Positions 1-8,810 of a stretch of 64,000 nucleotides of DNA are shown piece by piece. Under the pieces are notes generated by a model. It was given only the letters and a program-made list of their open reading frames with translations, did no database searches and was not told the DNA's origin. Made by a program: the position numbers and the translations under genes. The DNA comes from Neobacillus vireti (GTDB lineage Bacteria > Bacillota > Bacilli > Bacillales > Cytobacillaceae). The first letter of the stretch is position 1, and every line of letters begins with the position of its first letter. The stretch spans positions 323,760 to 387,759 of the forward strand of contig NZ_LDNB01000014.1 of NCBI RefSeq assembly GCF_001026695.1, read 5' to 3'.

Positions 1-2
1 GA

Positions 3-623
3 GCCATCTCCGGAAACGTGCAAAGCTATTTGCCCGTCATCATTCCCGGTATCCTCGTACAGACGGTAATTACGACCTCTATCGTCACCGGTGTTCAACT
101 GCGTGAGGACATGGATAAGGGTGTATTCGACCGATTCAAGTCACTGCCTATCGCACGTATTGCTCCGCTTTCGGGCGCACTGTTGGCAGACACCATCCGG
201 TATACAATTGCTACCGTGCTCACTTTCACCATGGGGTATATCATGGGCTATCGACCTGATGGAGGTCTAGGGCATGTTGCTATCGCCGCGTTGCTTGTAA
301 TTGTTTGTGCCTGGTCCATCAGTTGGATCTTTGCTTTCTTTGGTGTGATTGCGCGTACGGCTTCAAGCGTACAAGGAATCTCCATGATTGTGCTATTTCC
401 GCTTACGTTTCTATCCAATGCTTTTGTACCGGCAGAGACATTGCCCAAATTGCTTCAGTGGTTTGTGAAAATCAACCCAATCTCGCACCTTGTTACAGCC
501 GTCAGAGACCTTTCCAACTCAGGTACCATTGGTTGGGACTTAACCATCTCTCTGATTGGAGCGGCGGTTATTGTGGCGATCTTCGCACCTCTTACGGTAC
601 GTGCCTATATGCGCAGGACTTAG
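3..623 (+). CDS. ABC-2 type transporter permease, 5' end cut by window
   Basis: Membrane subunit of a DrrB-like ABC-2 exporter. The frame is open from base 3 (GCC ATC TCC GGA AAC GTG), so the GTG at 18 is probably internal and the true start lies outside the window. What remains has several hydrophobic segments and the family's C-terminal pattern (FPLTFLSNAFVPAETLP, then INPISHLVTAVRDL), typical of the daunorubicin-resistance permease group. The ATPase partner would be expected upstream, out of view. The DNA looks more GC-rich than the genes that follow. The frame ends in TAG with another stop three codons later. Substrate unknown. Confidence 0.85.
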   Translation, partial: AISGNVQSYLPVIIPGILVQTVITTSIVTGVQLREDMDKGVFDRFKSLPIARIAPLSGALLADTIRYTIATVLTFTMGYIMGYRPDGGLGHVAIAALLVIVCAWSISWIFAFFGVIARTASSVQGISMIVLFPLTFLSNAFVPAETLPKLLQWFVKINPISHLVTAVRDLSNSGTIGWDLTISLIGAAVIVAIFAPLTVRAYMRRT

Positions 624-694
624 TTGAGGGAATAATCATCCGTTGACAACTCACCCTGACCAGATATAGCCTTATTTAAAACGTTTATGAAGGA

Positions 695-1384
695 ATGAAA
701 ACAGTGACAAAAATATTAATTGTAGATGACGACGATAATATTCGTGAATTGCTTCGTGTTCTTCTTGTTAAAGAAGGCTTTTCGATTGAAGAGGCAGCAG
801 ATGGAGAAGAAGCATTATCCAAACTCGAAAAAGATAAAATGGATCTGATTATTCTCGATATTATGATGCCAAATATGGACGGTTGGACATTTTGCCGTGA
901 AATACGATCCTATTATTCCGATGCACTTCCCATCTTAATGTTAACGGCAAAAGGGGAGACCGCCCAAAAAGTAAAAGGGTTTGATCTTGGAACGGATGAT
1001 TATATGGTAAAACCATTTGCTGCACCTGAGCTTGTTGCCCGAGTAAAGGCGTTACTCAAACGCTATCAAATCAGCGTCTCCAATCGAATTGAGATCGGAA
1101 ATGTCGTAATTGATCGTGCAGCCTATAAAGTTTATTTAGGGGATCACGATTTAACCTTACCGCTTAAAGAATTTGAACTGTTATTTAAGCTGGCCACTCA
1201 TCAACAGAAGACCTTTTCAAGGGAACAATTAATTGAAGATATTTGGGGATTTGATTATGAAGGGGATGAACGGACCGTTGACGTCCACATTAAGCGCCTG
1301 CGGCAACGATTCTCGCATCACGATTGTCCATTCAAAATTACAACCATTCGCGGACTTGGTTATCGTTTGGAGGTAATCCATTGA
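695..1384 (+). CDS. OmpR/PhoB-family response regulator
   Basis: Two-component response regulator of 229 residues. The receiver domain (about 5-118) has the acidic pocket (VDDDDN) and the phospho-acceptor Asp55 in LIILDIMMPNMDGW, the conserved Thr-Ala (MLTAKGE) and the Lys of MVKPF. The winged-helix Trans_reg_C domain follows (about 130-226), ending in RTVDVHIKRLRQR and the usual TIRGLGYRLE. The next gene, a histidine kinase, starts inside the last codons, so the pair is translationally coupled. No target gene is evident; the ABC permease upstream is a candidate by position only. Confidence 0.95.
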   Translation: MKTVTKILIVDDDDNIRELLRVLLVKEGFSIEEAADGEEALSKLEKDKMDLIILDIMMPNMDGWTFCREIRSYYSDALPILMLTAKGETAQKVKGFDLGTDDYMVKPFAAPELVARVKALLKRYQISVSNRIEIGNVVIDRAAYKVYLGDHDLTLPLKEFELLFKLATHQQKTFSREQLIEDIWGFDYEGDERTVDVHIKRLRQRFSHHDCPFKITTIRGLGYRLEVIH

Positions 1385-2466
1385 GGCTGCCAGAGGTCAT
1401 GAAACGAATCTTGGGCTTCACAGCTGTCACGCTATCTTTATTATTATGCTGGTCGTTTATCTATTGGCTGACATCTTGGATTTTTGCTGCGATTCATTAT
1501 AGTCCTCACGAATATGCACGACTGTTAATCAATTCGTTTTTGGGATTTTTCCTGTTCGGCTGTTGCATGTTTCTGATAACAAACATTAAATGGGTAAGAG
1601 ATCGCCAAAATAAGAACCTGCATCCCATGATCCATGCGATGAAAATGATGGCTGAGGGCAATTTTAACATTGATCTTTCTTATTATAGCAATCAATTTCA
1701 AGGGCGGGATCATCCCTATTATAAAATTATTGAAAGCATTAACCATATGGCTGAGAGATTGGGAATAATGGAGGAAATGCGGCAAGAATTTATTTCGAGC
1801 GTTTCACATGAAATCCAGTCTCCTCTGACGTCGATTAGCGGGTTTGCCCATGCGCTGAAAAACGAAGATTTGAGCCCGAAGGAACGTAAGCATTACTTAG
1901 AAATTATCGAAATGGAATGTATTAGGCTCTCAAAATTGAGTGAAAATCTACTTCGACTCACTTCTTTAGAGTCGGATCAAATTCCATTTGACCAAAAGGA
2001 CTATCGATTAGACCGTCAGCTTCGTCGCATCATCCTTGCTAACGAACCACAATGGGCTGAGAAGAACATTCATATGGATATTTCCCTAGAACCCTTGACG
2101 ATCACAGCAAATGAGGACCTGATGGATCAAGTTTGGATTAACCTCCTTCATAATAGCATTAAATTCACGCCGCGGGCAGGCACCATCAAGGTGGAGGCAC
2201 TGAAAACCGCGGATAATCATCTCCTTGTGAAAATAACGGACACGGGGATTGGTATGAATAAAGAAACATTAATGCATATATTTGAGCGGTTCTATAAAGC
2301 TGATCCATCAAGAAATCGTAATTTTGGGGGCAATGGCCTTGGTTTGCCCATTGTCAAAAAAATAATTGATTTGCACAAGTGGGAAATTCAGATCCAAAGT
2401 GAACTCGAGAAAGGAACGGAAATAACCGTGATGATGAGCCAAACCTCTGAGGAAAAAAGAATGTAA
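1381..2466 (+). CDS. Sensor histidine kinase, partner of the upstream regulator
   Basis: Membrane histidine kinase of about 361 residues. I place the start at TTG 1381 because GGAGG lies at 1369-1373, seven bases upstream; ATG 1399 is the alternative. Two membrane segments bracket a short extracellular loop and are followed by a HAMP-like linker. The HisKA H-box is SSVSHEIQSPLTSISG (usual form SHELRTPL). The ATPase domain shows the N box (LLHNSIKFTP), G1 (DTGIGM), F box (FERFYKADPSR) and G2 (GGNGLGLPIV). The small outer loop suggests a signal sensed in or at the membrane. It overlaps the regulator by four bases. Confidence 0.93.
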   Translation: MRLPEVMKRILGFTAVTLSLLLCWSFIYWLTSWIFAAIHYSPHEYARLLINSFLGFFLFGCCMFLITNIKWVRDRQNKNLHPMIHAMKMMAEGNFNIDLSYYSNQFQGRDHPYYKIIESINHMAERLGIMEEMRQEFISSVSHEIQSPLTSISGFAHALKNEDLSPKERKHYLEIIEMECIRLSKLSENLLRLTSLESDQIPFDQKDYRLDRQLRRIILANEPQWAEKNIHMDISLEPLTITANEDLMDQVWINLLHNSIKFTPRAGTIKVEALKTADNHLLVKITDTGIGMNKETLMHIFERFYKADPSRNRNFGGNGLGLPIVKKIIDLHKWEIQIQSELEKGTEITVMMSQTSEEKRM

Positions 2467-2636
2467 AGGAGAGCATTGTGTCGGAAACTATTACTTACTT
2501 TGGATGGGATTTTGATTGTGAATGAAATTAGCTAGTGCCATGGAAATTGTTGTATCTACTAAAATACAAAAGGTTGTTAACTTCTACGGAAATTCGTACT
2601 CTTAGGAAGAAAGAGAATAAGGCGGGGTGGATAAGG

Positions 2637-3302
2637 ATGACGAAAACAGTAGTAGATAAACTAAACTTACAAAAGTATAAAAAAATAGCAGTATTGAATT
2701 TGCCAGACGGTGCGAATTATTTAGCAGGATTAGCAGATTATGATACGGAGCTTGCAGACAGTAAATATGATCTTATTTTTGCTTTTGTGCTTGATATGGA
2801 TTCCTTAAAAGAACTCGTAAATAAGGTGATCCAAAAGGATCATCTAAATAAAAACGGCCATCTCTATTTGGCTTATCCTAAAAAAGGGAATAAAGTCTAT
2901 TCAACGTTTATTCATCGCGATGAATTATTAGGTGGCATGGGTGCTGATGAAGAAGGTTATGTTGGACCAAGTACCATCAAATTTTCGCGGATGGTAGGAT
3001 TAGATACGGTCTTTACGATTGTCGGTCTAAAAGAAGATTCTCGAGGCAAAAATCAAGCATCTACAAAAGCAAGTCAATGTGTCGATGATTATTTTGAAAT
3101 GATTCCAGATGTAGAAAGAGATTTGCGAGATACTCCCGATCTACTTGCTTTCTATCAGTCACTTACTCCAGGGTACCAGAAAGATTGGGCGCGTTATGTG
3201 TACAGCGCTAAACAGGAAGCGACCAAAGAAAAACGACGGGAAGAAATGAAACTAATCTTGGGTCAGGGATACAAGAGCCGGGACTTATATTCAAGAAGAT
3301 AG
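2637..3302 (+). CDS. YdeI/OmpD-associated-like protein
   Basis: Cytoplasmic protein of 221 residues. The frame is open further upstream, but ATG 2637 is favoured: a GGATAAGG-type ribosome site precedes it and the upstream residues look non-coding. The N-terminal half resembles a DUF3052-like alpha/beta fold. The C-terminal part (DVERDLRDTPDLLAFYQSL, then YVYSAKQEATKEKRR) matches the YdeI 'bacteriocin-protection' helical domain, a family named after weak phenotypes. The biochemical role is unknown. It is followed by an inverted repeat and then the convergent hemAT gene. Confidence 0.7.
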   Translation: MTKTVVDKLNLQKYKKIAVLNLPDGANYLAGLADYDTELADSKYDLIFAFVLDMDSLKELVNKVIQKDHLNKNGHLYLAYPKKGNKVYSTFIHRDELLGGMGADEEGYVGPSTIKFSRMVGLDTVFTIVGLKEDSRGKNQASTKASQCVDDYFEMIPDVERDLRDTPDLLAFYQSLTPGYQKDWARYVYSAKQEATKEKRREEMKLILGQGYKSRDLYSRR

Positions 3303-3366
3303 GGACATGGGGACAGGCTCCTGATCCCTTTGTGCGCTTGAGACGCTGTGCCTGACCCCGTGTCCC
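3302..3366. repeat. Inverted repeat between convergent genes
   Basis: Arms at 3302-3317 and 3351-3366 pair at 14 of 16 positions (GGGACATGGGGACAGG against CCTGACCCCGTGTCCC). It fills the space between the YdeI-like gene and hemAT and could act as a two-way terminator. The right arm contains GTGCCTGACCCC, close to the dispersed GGTGCCTGACACC element seen elsewhere in the window. Confidence 0.6.
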
Positions 3367-3368
3367 AC

Positions 3369-4643
3369 TTATAAATCTTGAACAATTTGAGCTAATTCCT
3401 TTGATGTATTGGCAAGGTTACCAACCGTGCTGTTGATTTCTTCAAAATAATCTGCAAAGGATTCTAGTTCGTTCTCAATTTGGTTATTTTGTTGTTTACT
3501 TTGATTTACTTCAACTAAAATTTGGTTAAAGAACTCAGCAATTTCATTCATCTTTTGGAACCCATCTTCAACTAATTCATTAACTTGTCCAGTCTTAGTT
3601 ATGGCGCTTAATACTTGTGTATTTGTTTTTTGAATTAACTCTGTAACATTATAAACAGAAACCCTGGTTTGGTCAGCTAATTTTCGAATCTCATTTGCAA
3701 CAACCGCAAATCCGCGACCATATTCCCCAGCTCGAGCTGATTCGATGGCAGCATTAAAAGATAGAAGGTTTGTTTGATTAGCAATTCCCTTTACGAAACT
3801 TAAAACCTCTTTTATTTCATCTGAAATTTCCTCTAAGTGACTAATTTCCGATGTAATAGCATGCATTTGTTCCAAAATCTTATCCATTTGTGCCTGTTGT
3901 TCATCAATCCTGACTTTTCCTTGAATAGAGCGGTTTTGAACATGCTCTGCTGAACGAACACCCGCAGTAGCTAAATCCACCAATGATTCAGTCTTTTGAG
4001 TTAGTTGGAATACAGAATTACTTGTTTGATCAGAAATGATCGACAACTCTTCAGCTGTATGTGCAACTCGTTCTCGATGTTGTTTTTGTTGTTGTTCCTC
4101 TAATTTTATTCGCTCCATTTCTTCTTCGTAAGCGTCTAGTACAAGCTGTTGTTCAAGGTTTAAAAGTTTCGCTACGACATTAATCGCTTCTACTAGTTTG
4201 GTTGAATCCTCTATATACTGTTGTAATACTGAAACGATGGTGGTAAAGAAACTTTGAAAAGCCGCCATATACCATTTTGTTTTTAACCCAATCCGGACAT
4301 GAACATGGGCAACCTTATTTCTTTGCATGATAAAATTATGGTCAATTCTTCCCTCAAATAACTCAAATATATGTTTCTTTAACGTGACTTTTAACCTTTC
4401 AACTGTTGAATTGTCGTTAATTATTTTTTTAAGAGAAGGCTCTAACTGAATACTATTGTAGTAGTTTGTTACAATTAAATCTAAATGTTCTTTAATAAAT
4501 GGTTGTATGGTTTTTGCGATAGCCAAGTCCCGTGTAGTTAATTGAATAATTTTAAGTTGTTTTTGGAGTTCGTTTTGGTTACTATCTAAAACAATTTCCT
4601 CTTCATCTTGATCTAAGTCGTCAAACTGTAATTTTTTCATCAT
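3369..4643 (-). CDS. hemAT: Globin-coupled heme aerotaxis transducer HemAT
   Basis: Soluble oxygen-sensing methyl-accepting chemotaxis protein, about 424 residues (B. subtilis HemAT is of similar size). The N-terminal globin domain carries [19 protein letters not shown], which aligns with the HemAT segment holding the proximal heme histidine (the His of VHVRIGL). The C-terminal half is an MCP signalling domain with the hairpin tip [20 protein letters not shown] that contacts CheA/CheW. There is no membrane segment, as expected. I chose the ATG at 4643 because GGGGG lies about eight bases before it; the ATG at 4658 has no ribosome site. On the minus strand upstream, TTCGATAA (4716-4723) resembles a sigma-D -10 element, but no good -35 is placed correctly. 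Confidence 0.95.
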   Translation of the reverse strand: MMKKLQFDDLDQDEEEIVLDSNQNELQKQLKIIQLTTRDLAIAKTIQPFIKEHLDLIVTNYYNSIQLEPSLKKIINDNSTVERLKVTLKKHIFELFEGRIDHNFIMQRNKVAHVHVRIGLKTKWYMAAFQSFFTTIVSVLQQYIEDSTKLVEAINVVAKLLNLEQQLVLDAYEEEMERIKLEEQQQKQHRERVAHTAEELSIISDQTSNSVFQLTQKTESLVDLATAGVRSAEHVQNRSIQGKVRIDEQQAQMDKILEQMHAITSEISHLEEISDEIKEVLSFVKGIANQTNLLSFNAAIESARAGEYGRGFAVVANEIRKLADQTRVSVYNVTELIQKTNTQVLSAITKTGQVNELVEDGFQKMNEIAEFFNQILVEVNQSKQQNNQIENELESFADYFEEINSTVGNLANTSKELAQIVQDL

Positions 4644-4950
4644 CGTTTTTTCCCCCATTGTTTCAAATTAATGATATGAGATTTAGTTAGGTATCTAATG
4701 GAGAATATCACCATTTTATCGAACTAAAGACCTATTTAATATATAGAATAATCATATATTATCTGGGGGGCGTCTAGAGATAAAATTGTGACAAAGAGGT
4801 GACAATGCAGTAATTTAGGTTTGTACACATTGAGTCAAGCATCAATAATTTTTATTGCTCCCCTTCTTTAGAGGAAACTGAAGCAGGGGAAATTATTTCT
4901 AGTGTCGAAATAATTTGAGTGCGATTTTTTAGAAATTGGAGGTAGAGGCG
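4644..4950. other. Divergent intergenic region hemAT/yuxL
   Basis: AT-rich 307 bp between divergently transcribed genes. It must hold both promoters. The only motif I can name is the sigma-D-like TTCGATAA on the minus strand at 4716-4723. No RNA gene or repeat seen. Confidence 0.5.
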
Positions 4951-6945
4951 ATGGGAGAATTAAGAGGAATTCAGTCGGAGGATTTATATCAGTTAAAATC
5001 GGTGGCGAACCCACAGTTTGCTCCTGATGGGAAGTCCTGCGTGTATGTGCAAACGACGATAGACGAGGAAACGGATGAATATCAGGCACATTTATTTTTC
5101 CATACACTTGAACAGGAAAGCGAAGCGGTCCAATGGACATTTGGTAAAGGGCGGAATCACTCGCCGTGCTGGTCGCCTGATGGAACGAATATTGCATTTG
5201 TATCCAATCGGAGCGGGAAAAATCAACTTTATCTATTAAGTGTGAATGGCGGGGAAGCGCGGCAATTAACTTCATTTCCTAGCGGGGCGAGCAATCCAGT
5301 TTGGTCTCCGGATGGAACAAAGCTTGCCTTCAACACATCGCTCAAAACGGATAAAACTATTTTTGATGAAGAAGATGAAAAAGAAGAAAAAAAGACTGTG
5401 CCTCTTGAAGTGACGAAGATGAAATATAAATCAGATGACGGGGGCTTTTGGCAGGGGGATGTCAAACAAGTAGCGCTCGTGGATGTGAAAAGCGGCGACT
5501 TAACACAGCTCACGGAAGGCGCTCAGGATGTAAGTCTCTATTGCTGGTCACCAGACGGAAACTACCTCGCAGTTGGCGCTGATTTTTCGAAAGAAACGGA
5601 TTCATCGTTTATCCATGATGTGTATTTGTTGGACATTGCTCAAAAGGAATTCATTCCCGTGACAAATGGGATCGGCTATTTTGGAAGCGTGACTTGGTCG
5701 CCGGACGGGAACTACCTTGGGATGCTTGGACACAAACGGGAGTTTGAAAATGCGACCCATCCAAAGGTCTGGCTTTACGAAGTCCATTCGAAAAAATTCT
5801 CTTGTTTGACCCGTAATTGGGATGTGCCTGTCGGCGATTTTACCGTCGGCGATTTCCAGCAAGGAGCGGTATCCCCCGGTTTATTGTGGTCGAATGACAG
5901 CAAGGGATTCTATTTTATAGCTTCAGAACATGGCAATACGAATATTTATTTCAGTGATGTGAGCGGCGGTGAGATTCAGCCGGTTTATACGGACGGCGGC
6001 CATGTCTATGGCTTGTCAATCAATAGCGCAACGCAAAAAGCAGTCATCGCGTTAAGCAAACCGACGGCAATCAGTGATCTGTATCTTCTGTCCCGTAGCG
6101 GTGGTAAACCGTCTTCACTTGAAAAATTGACCGATGTAAATGGGGCGATTTTACAAGATATTTTGCTGTCAAAACCGGAGCCGGTGGAATTTTCAGGAGC
6201 AGATGGCAAGGAAGTTCATGGCTGGATGATGAAGCCGATTGGCTTTGAAGAAGGGAAAAAGTACCCGTTAATCCTCGAAATTCACGGCGGTCCGCATGCG
6301 ATGTATGGAAATACATATATGAATGAGTTTCAACTATTGGCGGCCAAAGGCTTCGCGGTATTGTATGTGAATCCGCGCGGCAGCCACGGATATGGGCAGG
6401 AATTTGTCAATGCGGTGCGCGGCGATTATGGCGGCGGCGACTATGAGGATTTAATGCTTGCAGTTGATTTTGCGTTGGAGCACTATGACTTCATTGATGA
6501 AAATCGCCTCGGTGTGACGGGCGGAAGCTACGGCGGCTTTATGACGAACTGGATCGTCGGTCATACGAACCGCTTTAAAGCAGCAGTGACACAGCGTTCA
6601 ATTTCAAACTGGATCAGCTTTTACGGTGTCAGCGATATCGGCTATTATTTCACCGAGTGGCAAATCAAAGCGGACTTCCGCGATATTCAAACACTATGGA
6701 AGCATTCGCCGCTTGCTTATGTGGAGAACGTGAAGACACCTTTATTAATTCTCCATAGTGAGAAGGATTACCGCTGTCCAATCGAGCAGGCAGAGCAATT
6801 GTTTATTGCCTTAAAACGCTTAGGCCAGAACACAAAATTGGTCCGCTTTCCAGAAGAAAACCACGAACTTTCCAGAAGCGGGAAGCCAAGCCTGCGCAAA
6901 AGCCGCTTGGATTACATTGTGAACTGGTTTGAGGAGAATTTATAA
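4951..6945 (+). CDS. yuxL: S9 family peptidase (acylaminoacyl-peptidase type), YuxL
   Basis: Prolyl-oligopeptidase-family serine peptidase of 664 residues that removes residues from blocked or short peptides in the cytoplasm. The N-terminal half is a beta-propeller with repeated WSPDG motifs (CWSPDGTNIAF, VWSPDGTKLAF, SWSPDG-type blades). The C-terminal half is an alpha/beta hydrolase: oxyanion-side HGGPHAMYG, nucleophile in GVTGGSYGGFMTNW, and later Asp (HSEKDYRCP) and His (EENHELSRSG). It is closely similar to B. subtilis YuxL over the whole length. The ATG at 4951 is preceded by GGAGG at 4938-4942 with eight bases between. It stands alone and ends at a strong hairpin. Confidence 0.95.
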   Translation: MGELRGIQSEDLYQLKSVANPQFAPDGKSCVYVQTTIDEETDEYQAHLFFHTLEQESEAVQWTFGKGRNHSPCWSPDGTNIAFVSNRSGKNQLYLLSVNGGEARQLTSFPSGASNPVWSPDGTKLAFNTSLKTDKTIFDEEDEKEEKKTVPLEVTKMKYKSDDGGFWQGDVKQVALVDVKSGDLTQLTEGAQDVSLYCWSPDGNYLAVGADFSKETDSSFIHDVYLLDIAQKEFIPVTNGIGYFGSVTWSPDGNYLGMLGHKREFENATHPKVWLYEVHSKKFSCLTRNWDVPVGDFTVGDFQQGAVSPGLLWSNDSKGFYFIASEHGNTNIYFSDVSGGEIQPVYTDGGHVYGLSINSATQKAVIALSKPTAISDLYLLSRSGGKPSSLEKLTDVNGAILQDILLSKPEPVEFSGADGKEVHGWMMKPIGFEEGKKYPLILEIHGGPHAMYGNTYMNEFQLLAAKGFAVLYVNPRGSHGYGQEFVNAVRGDYGGGDYEDLMLAVDFALEHYDFIDENRLGVTGGSYGGFMTNWIVGHTNRFKAAVTQRSISNWISFYGVSDIGYYFTEWQIKADFRDIQTLWKHSPLAYVENVKTPLLILHSEKDYRCPIEQAEQLFIALKRLGQNTKLVRFPEENHELSRSGKPSLRKSRLDYIVNWFEENL

Positions 6946-6966
6946 TTTTTTGAAGGGGGTAAAAAC

Positions 6967-6999
6967 GGCCGGATTCGAGACGAATCCGGCCTGATTTTT
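6967..6999. terminator. Bidirectional terminator
   Basis: Perfect 11-bp stem GGCCGGATTCG/CGAATCCGGCC (6967-6977, 6981-6991) with a three-base loop. T-run on the plus side and A-run before the stem, so it can serve both yuxL (+) and the convergent gene (-). Confidence 0.92.
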
Positions 7000-8412
7000 T
7001 CAACTAAGTTTTTTAATCGAAAAATTATCCTTCAACAATGCCCAATTCTGCGGGTAAGGATAGCCTAAGGCCCAGTAGCTGACACCGCGAAGATTATATT
7101 GTTTGGCCAGGTCAAACTTCGCTTGGGCACTCCGGGCATCTTCAAACCAAACTTCGTGACCCCGGCCTTGCTCATCTGTGTAGCGGAAAAATGGTGATTG
7201 CGTTGTTGGATCATACTGGATGGCAGCACCGAATTTTACCGCACGTCTCACCGCTTCCTGTGGGCTGAACGTTTCGGCTTCCTGCCCTTTAACATGGGGG
7301 AGAAGCCAATCTCTGGCGTAAATTTGGAAGCCTAAAAATATTTTTTCAGCTGGCATAACGGTAAGGGCATATTCGACTACTTTTCTCATTTCGGTAATCG
7401 GTGAGATGGCCTGCGGTGGTCCAAGCCTGTATCCCCATTCATAGGTCATTAACACGACAAAGTCGGCAATTCGTCCATGTGCCGCATAATCGTGGGCTTC
7501 ATATAACAGACCGGATTGGGTCGCACTCGTTTTTGGGGCAAGGGCAGTTGAGACAAAATATCCTTTCGGGTGTAAGGCATTAACCACTTGCTGGAGGAAC
7601 TGATTATATAATTCACGGTCACCAGGCAGCACATTTTCGAAATCAATATTTATCCCCTTATACCCTTTGCTATCCATCACTTGAGCAATATTTGTGATGA
7701 TTTTTTCTCTGATGTCCGGACTTGATAAAATGACATGAGCCTCATTTGATCCGGCATGTGTAGCTGTAAAGTTAGTCAGCGACATCATCGGTACAGCTTT
7801 TTTAGCCCGGGCAGCCTCAATCATTAAAGTATCTTTAATCGGACTTAATGAACCATCTTCCAAAATCTTATAGGCAAATGGACTGAAATAAGTTAATAAC
7901 TGGCCCAGTTCATTAACGGTTTGAGCCCCTGCATCATCTGATTGATACGTATAGGCGTTGACTTCAATGATTGGCTTTTTCCTTGGTATAACCAACTGCA
8001 TGCCGATGGTGATCAGATTGGGGTTAGTAATTTGATTTTCCCTGCTGATGGCTTGAATGCTTGTGCCGTAACGCCTGGCAATATACGCTAAGGTTTCTCC
8101 GGATTGGACCACATGTGTAATGGCCGGAATAAATAGGGAGGTGCCGGGATATAAGAGGTTCGGGTTTGTTAACTGGTTTGCCTGGATTATCGCATTGATT
8201 GTTACCCAATATTGCTGCGCGATTGACCAGAGTGTTTCTCCGGATTTGATGACGTGTGATGTACCGGGCTTAGGAATGACTACTGATTGTCCGACTGCTA
8301 ACTGTTTGGCGTTTGGCAATTCATTGAGCTGTCCAATGGAATTCATATTCACTTTATAACGACTTGCAAGCTGCCACAATGTTTCGCCCCTGCTCACGAC
8401 ATGAATGATCAC
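7000..8412 (-). CDS. Three LysM domains plus GH18 hydrolase (SleL/YaaH/YdhD type)
   Basis: Probable spore-cortex-active glycosidase of 470 residues. Three LysM peptidoglycan-binding modules occupy about residues 3-47, 52-96 and 102-146 (HVVSRGETLWQLA, HVIKSGETLWSIA, HVVQSGETLAYIA). A GH18 barrel follows with the catalytic DxE in GINIDFENV. There is no signal peptide, which is usual for SleL/YaaH/YdhD proteins packed into the coat by the mother cell. The start is GTG 8412: AGGAGG at 8421-8426 is eight bases upstream, and an earlier GTG at 8421 overlaps that ribosome site. Known relatives cleave spore cortex (muramic-lactam peptidoglycan) during germination; which of them this matches is not settled. 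Confidence 0.9.
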   Translation of the reverse strand: MIIHVVSRGETLWQLASRYKVNMNSIGQLNELPNAKQLAVGQSVVIPKPGTSHVIKSGETLWSIAQQYWVTINAIIQANQLTNPNLLYPGTSLFIPAITHVVQSGETLAYIARRYGTSIQAISRENQITNPNLITIGMQLVIPRKKPIIEVNAYTYQSDDAGAQTVNELGQLLTYFSPFAYKILEDGSLSPIKDTLMIEAARAKKAVPMMSLTNFTATHAGSNEAHVILSSPDIREKIITNIAQVMDSKGYKGINIDFENVLPGDRELYNQFLQQVVNALHPKGYFVSTALAPKTSATQSGLLYEAHDYAAHGRIADFVVLMTYEWGYRLGPPQAISPITEMRKVVEYALTVMPAEKIFLGFQIYARDWLLPHVKGQEAETFSPQEAVRRAVKFGAAIQYDPTTQSPFFRYTDEQGRGHEVWFEDARSAQAKFDLAKQYNLRGVSYWALGYPYPQNWALLKDNFSIKKLS

Positions 8413-8596
8413 AAGATTCACCTCCTAGGCGTTTTCAGTAATGTACTATATGTACTCGTTATTAAAAGGTGCCAATTAAGTTTAATCGCAAGCGTTCGGT
8501 GATAAACATTCACAAGTGAAAAGCAAAAAGCCGAATCATGAACGATTGCGGCTTTTCATAAAAGATAAGAATGTATAAAATTTTGACTTTGAGAAT

Positions 8597-8743
8597 TGTC
8601 CAGCTCCAGCGCCCTAGCGGCTAGTGTCCTTCGCTCTCCGCCCTACGATAAGTCAACATCGGTTCACTCCGTTCACCGTGTTTCCTTTATCTCAGTTGGA
8701 GCGCTCCAGGACATACGCCGCTGAACAGGGCGCTTGCGCTTTT
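8597..8743. repeat. Bacillus-type intergenic repeat, copy 1
   Basis: About 147 bp beginning TGTCCAGCTCCAGCGCCCTAG and ending AGGGCGCTTGCGCTTTT. It shares both ends with the element at 50939-51059 but differs inside. It is more GC-rich than its surroundings and lies downstream of the amidase gene on the minus strand. Elements with these ends recur in intergenic regions of Bacillus genomes; function unknown. Confidence 0.7.
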
Positions 8744-8772
8744 CTTATTGTATATTTATTCAGAATGTGCAT

Positions 8773-8793
8773 AAATGGTGCCTGACACCATTT
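8773..8793. repeat. GGTGCCTGACACC element (minus orientation)
   Basis: Core at 8777-8789, here part of a longer palindrome with 8-bp arms (AAATGGTG / CACCATTT) around CCTGA. It lies just beyond the 3' end of the amidase gene and may also help termination. Confidence 0.75.
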
Positions 8794-8810
8794 TACAAAT
8801 ATTGGATTCG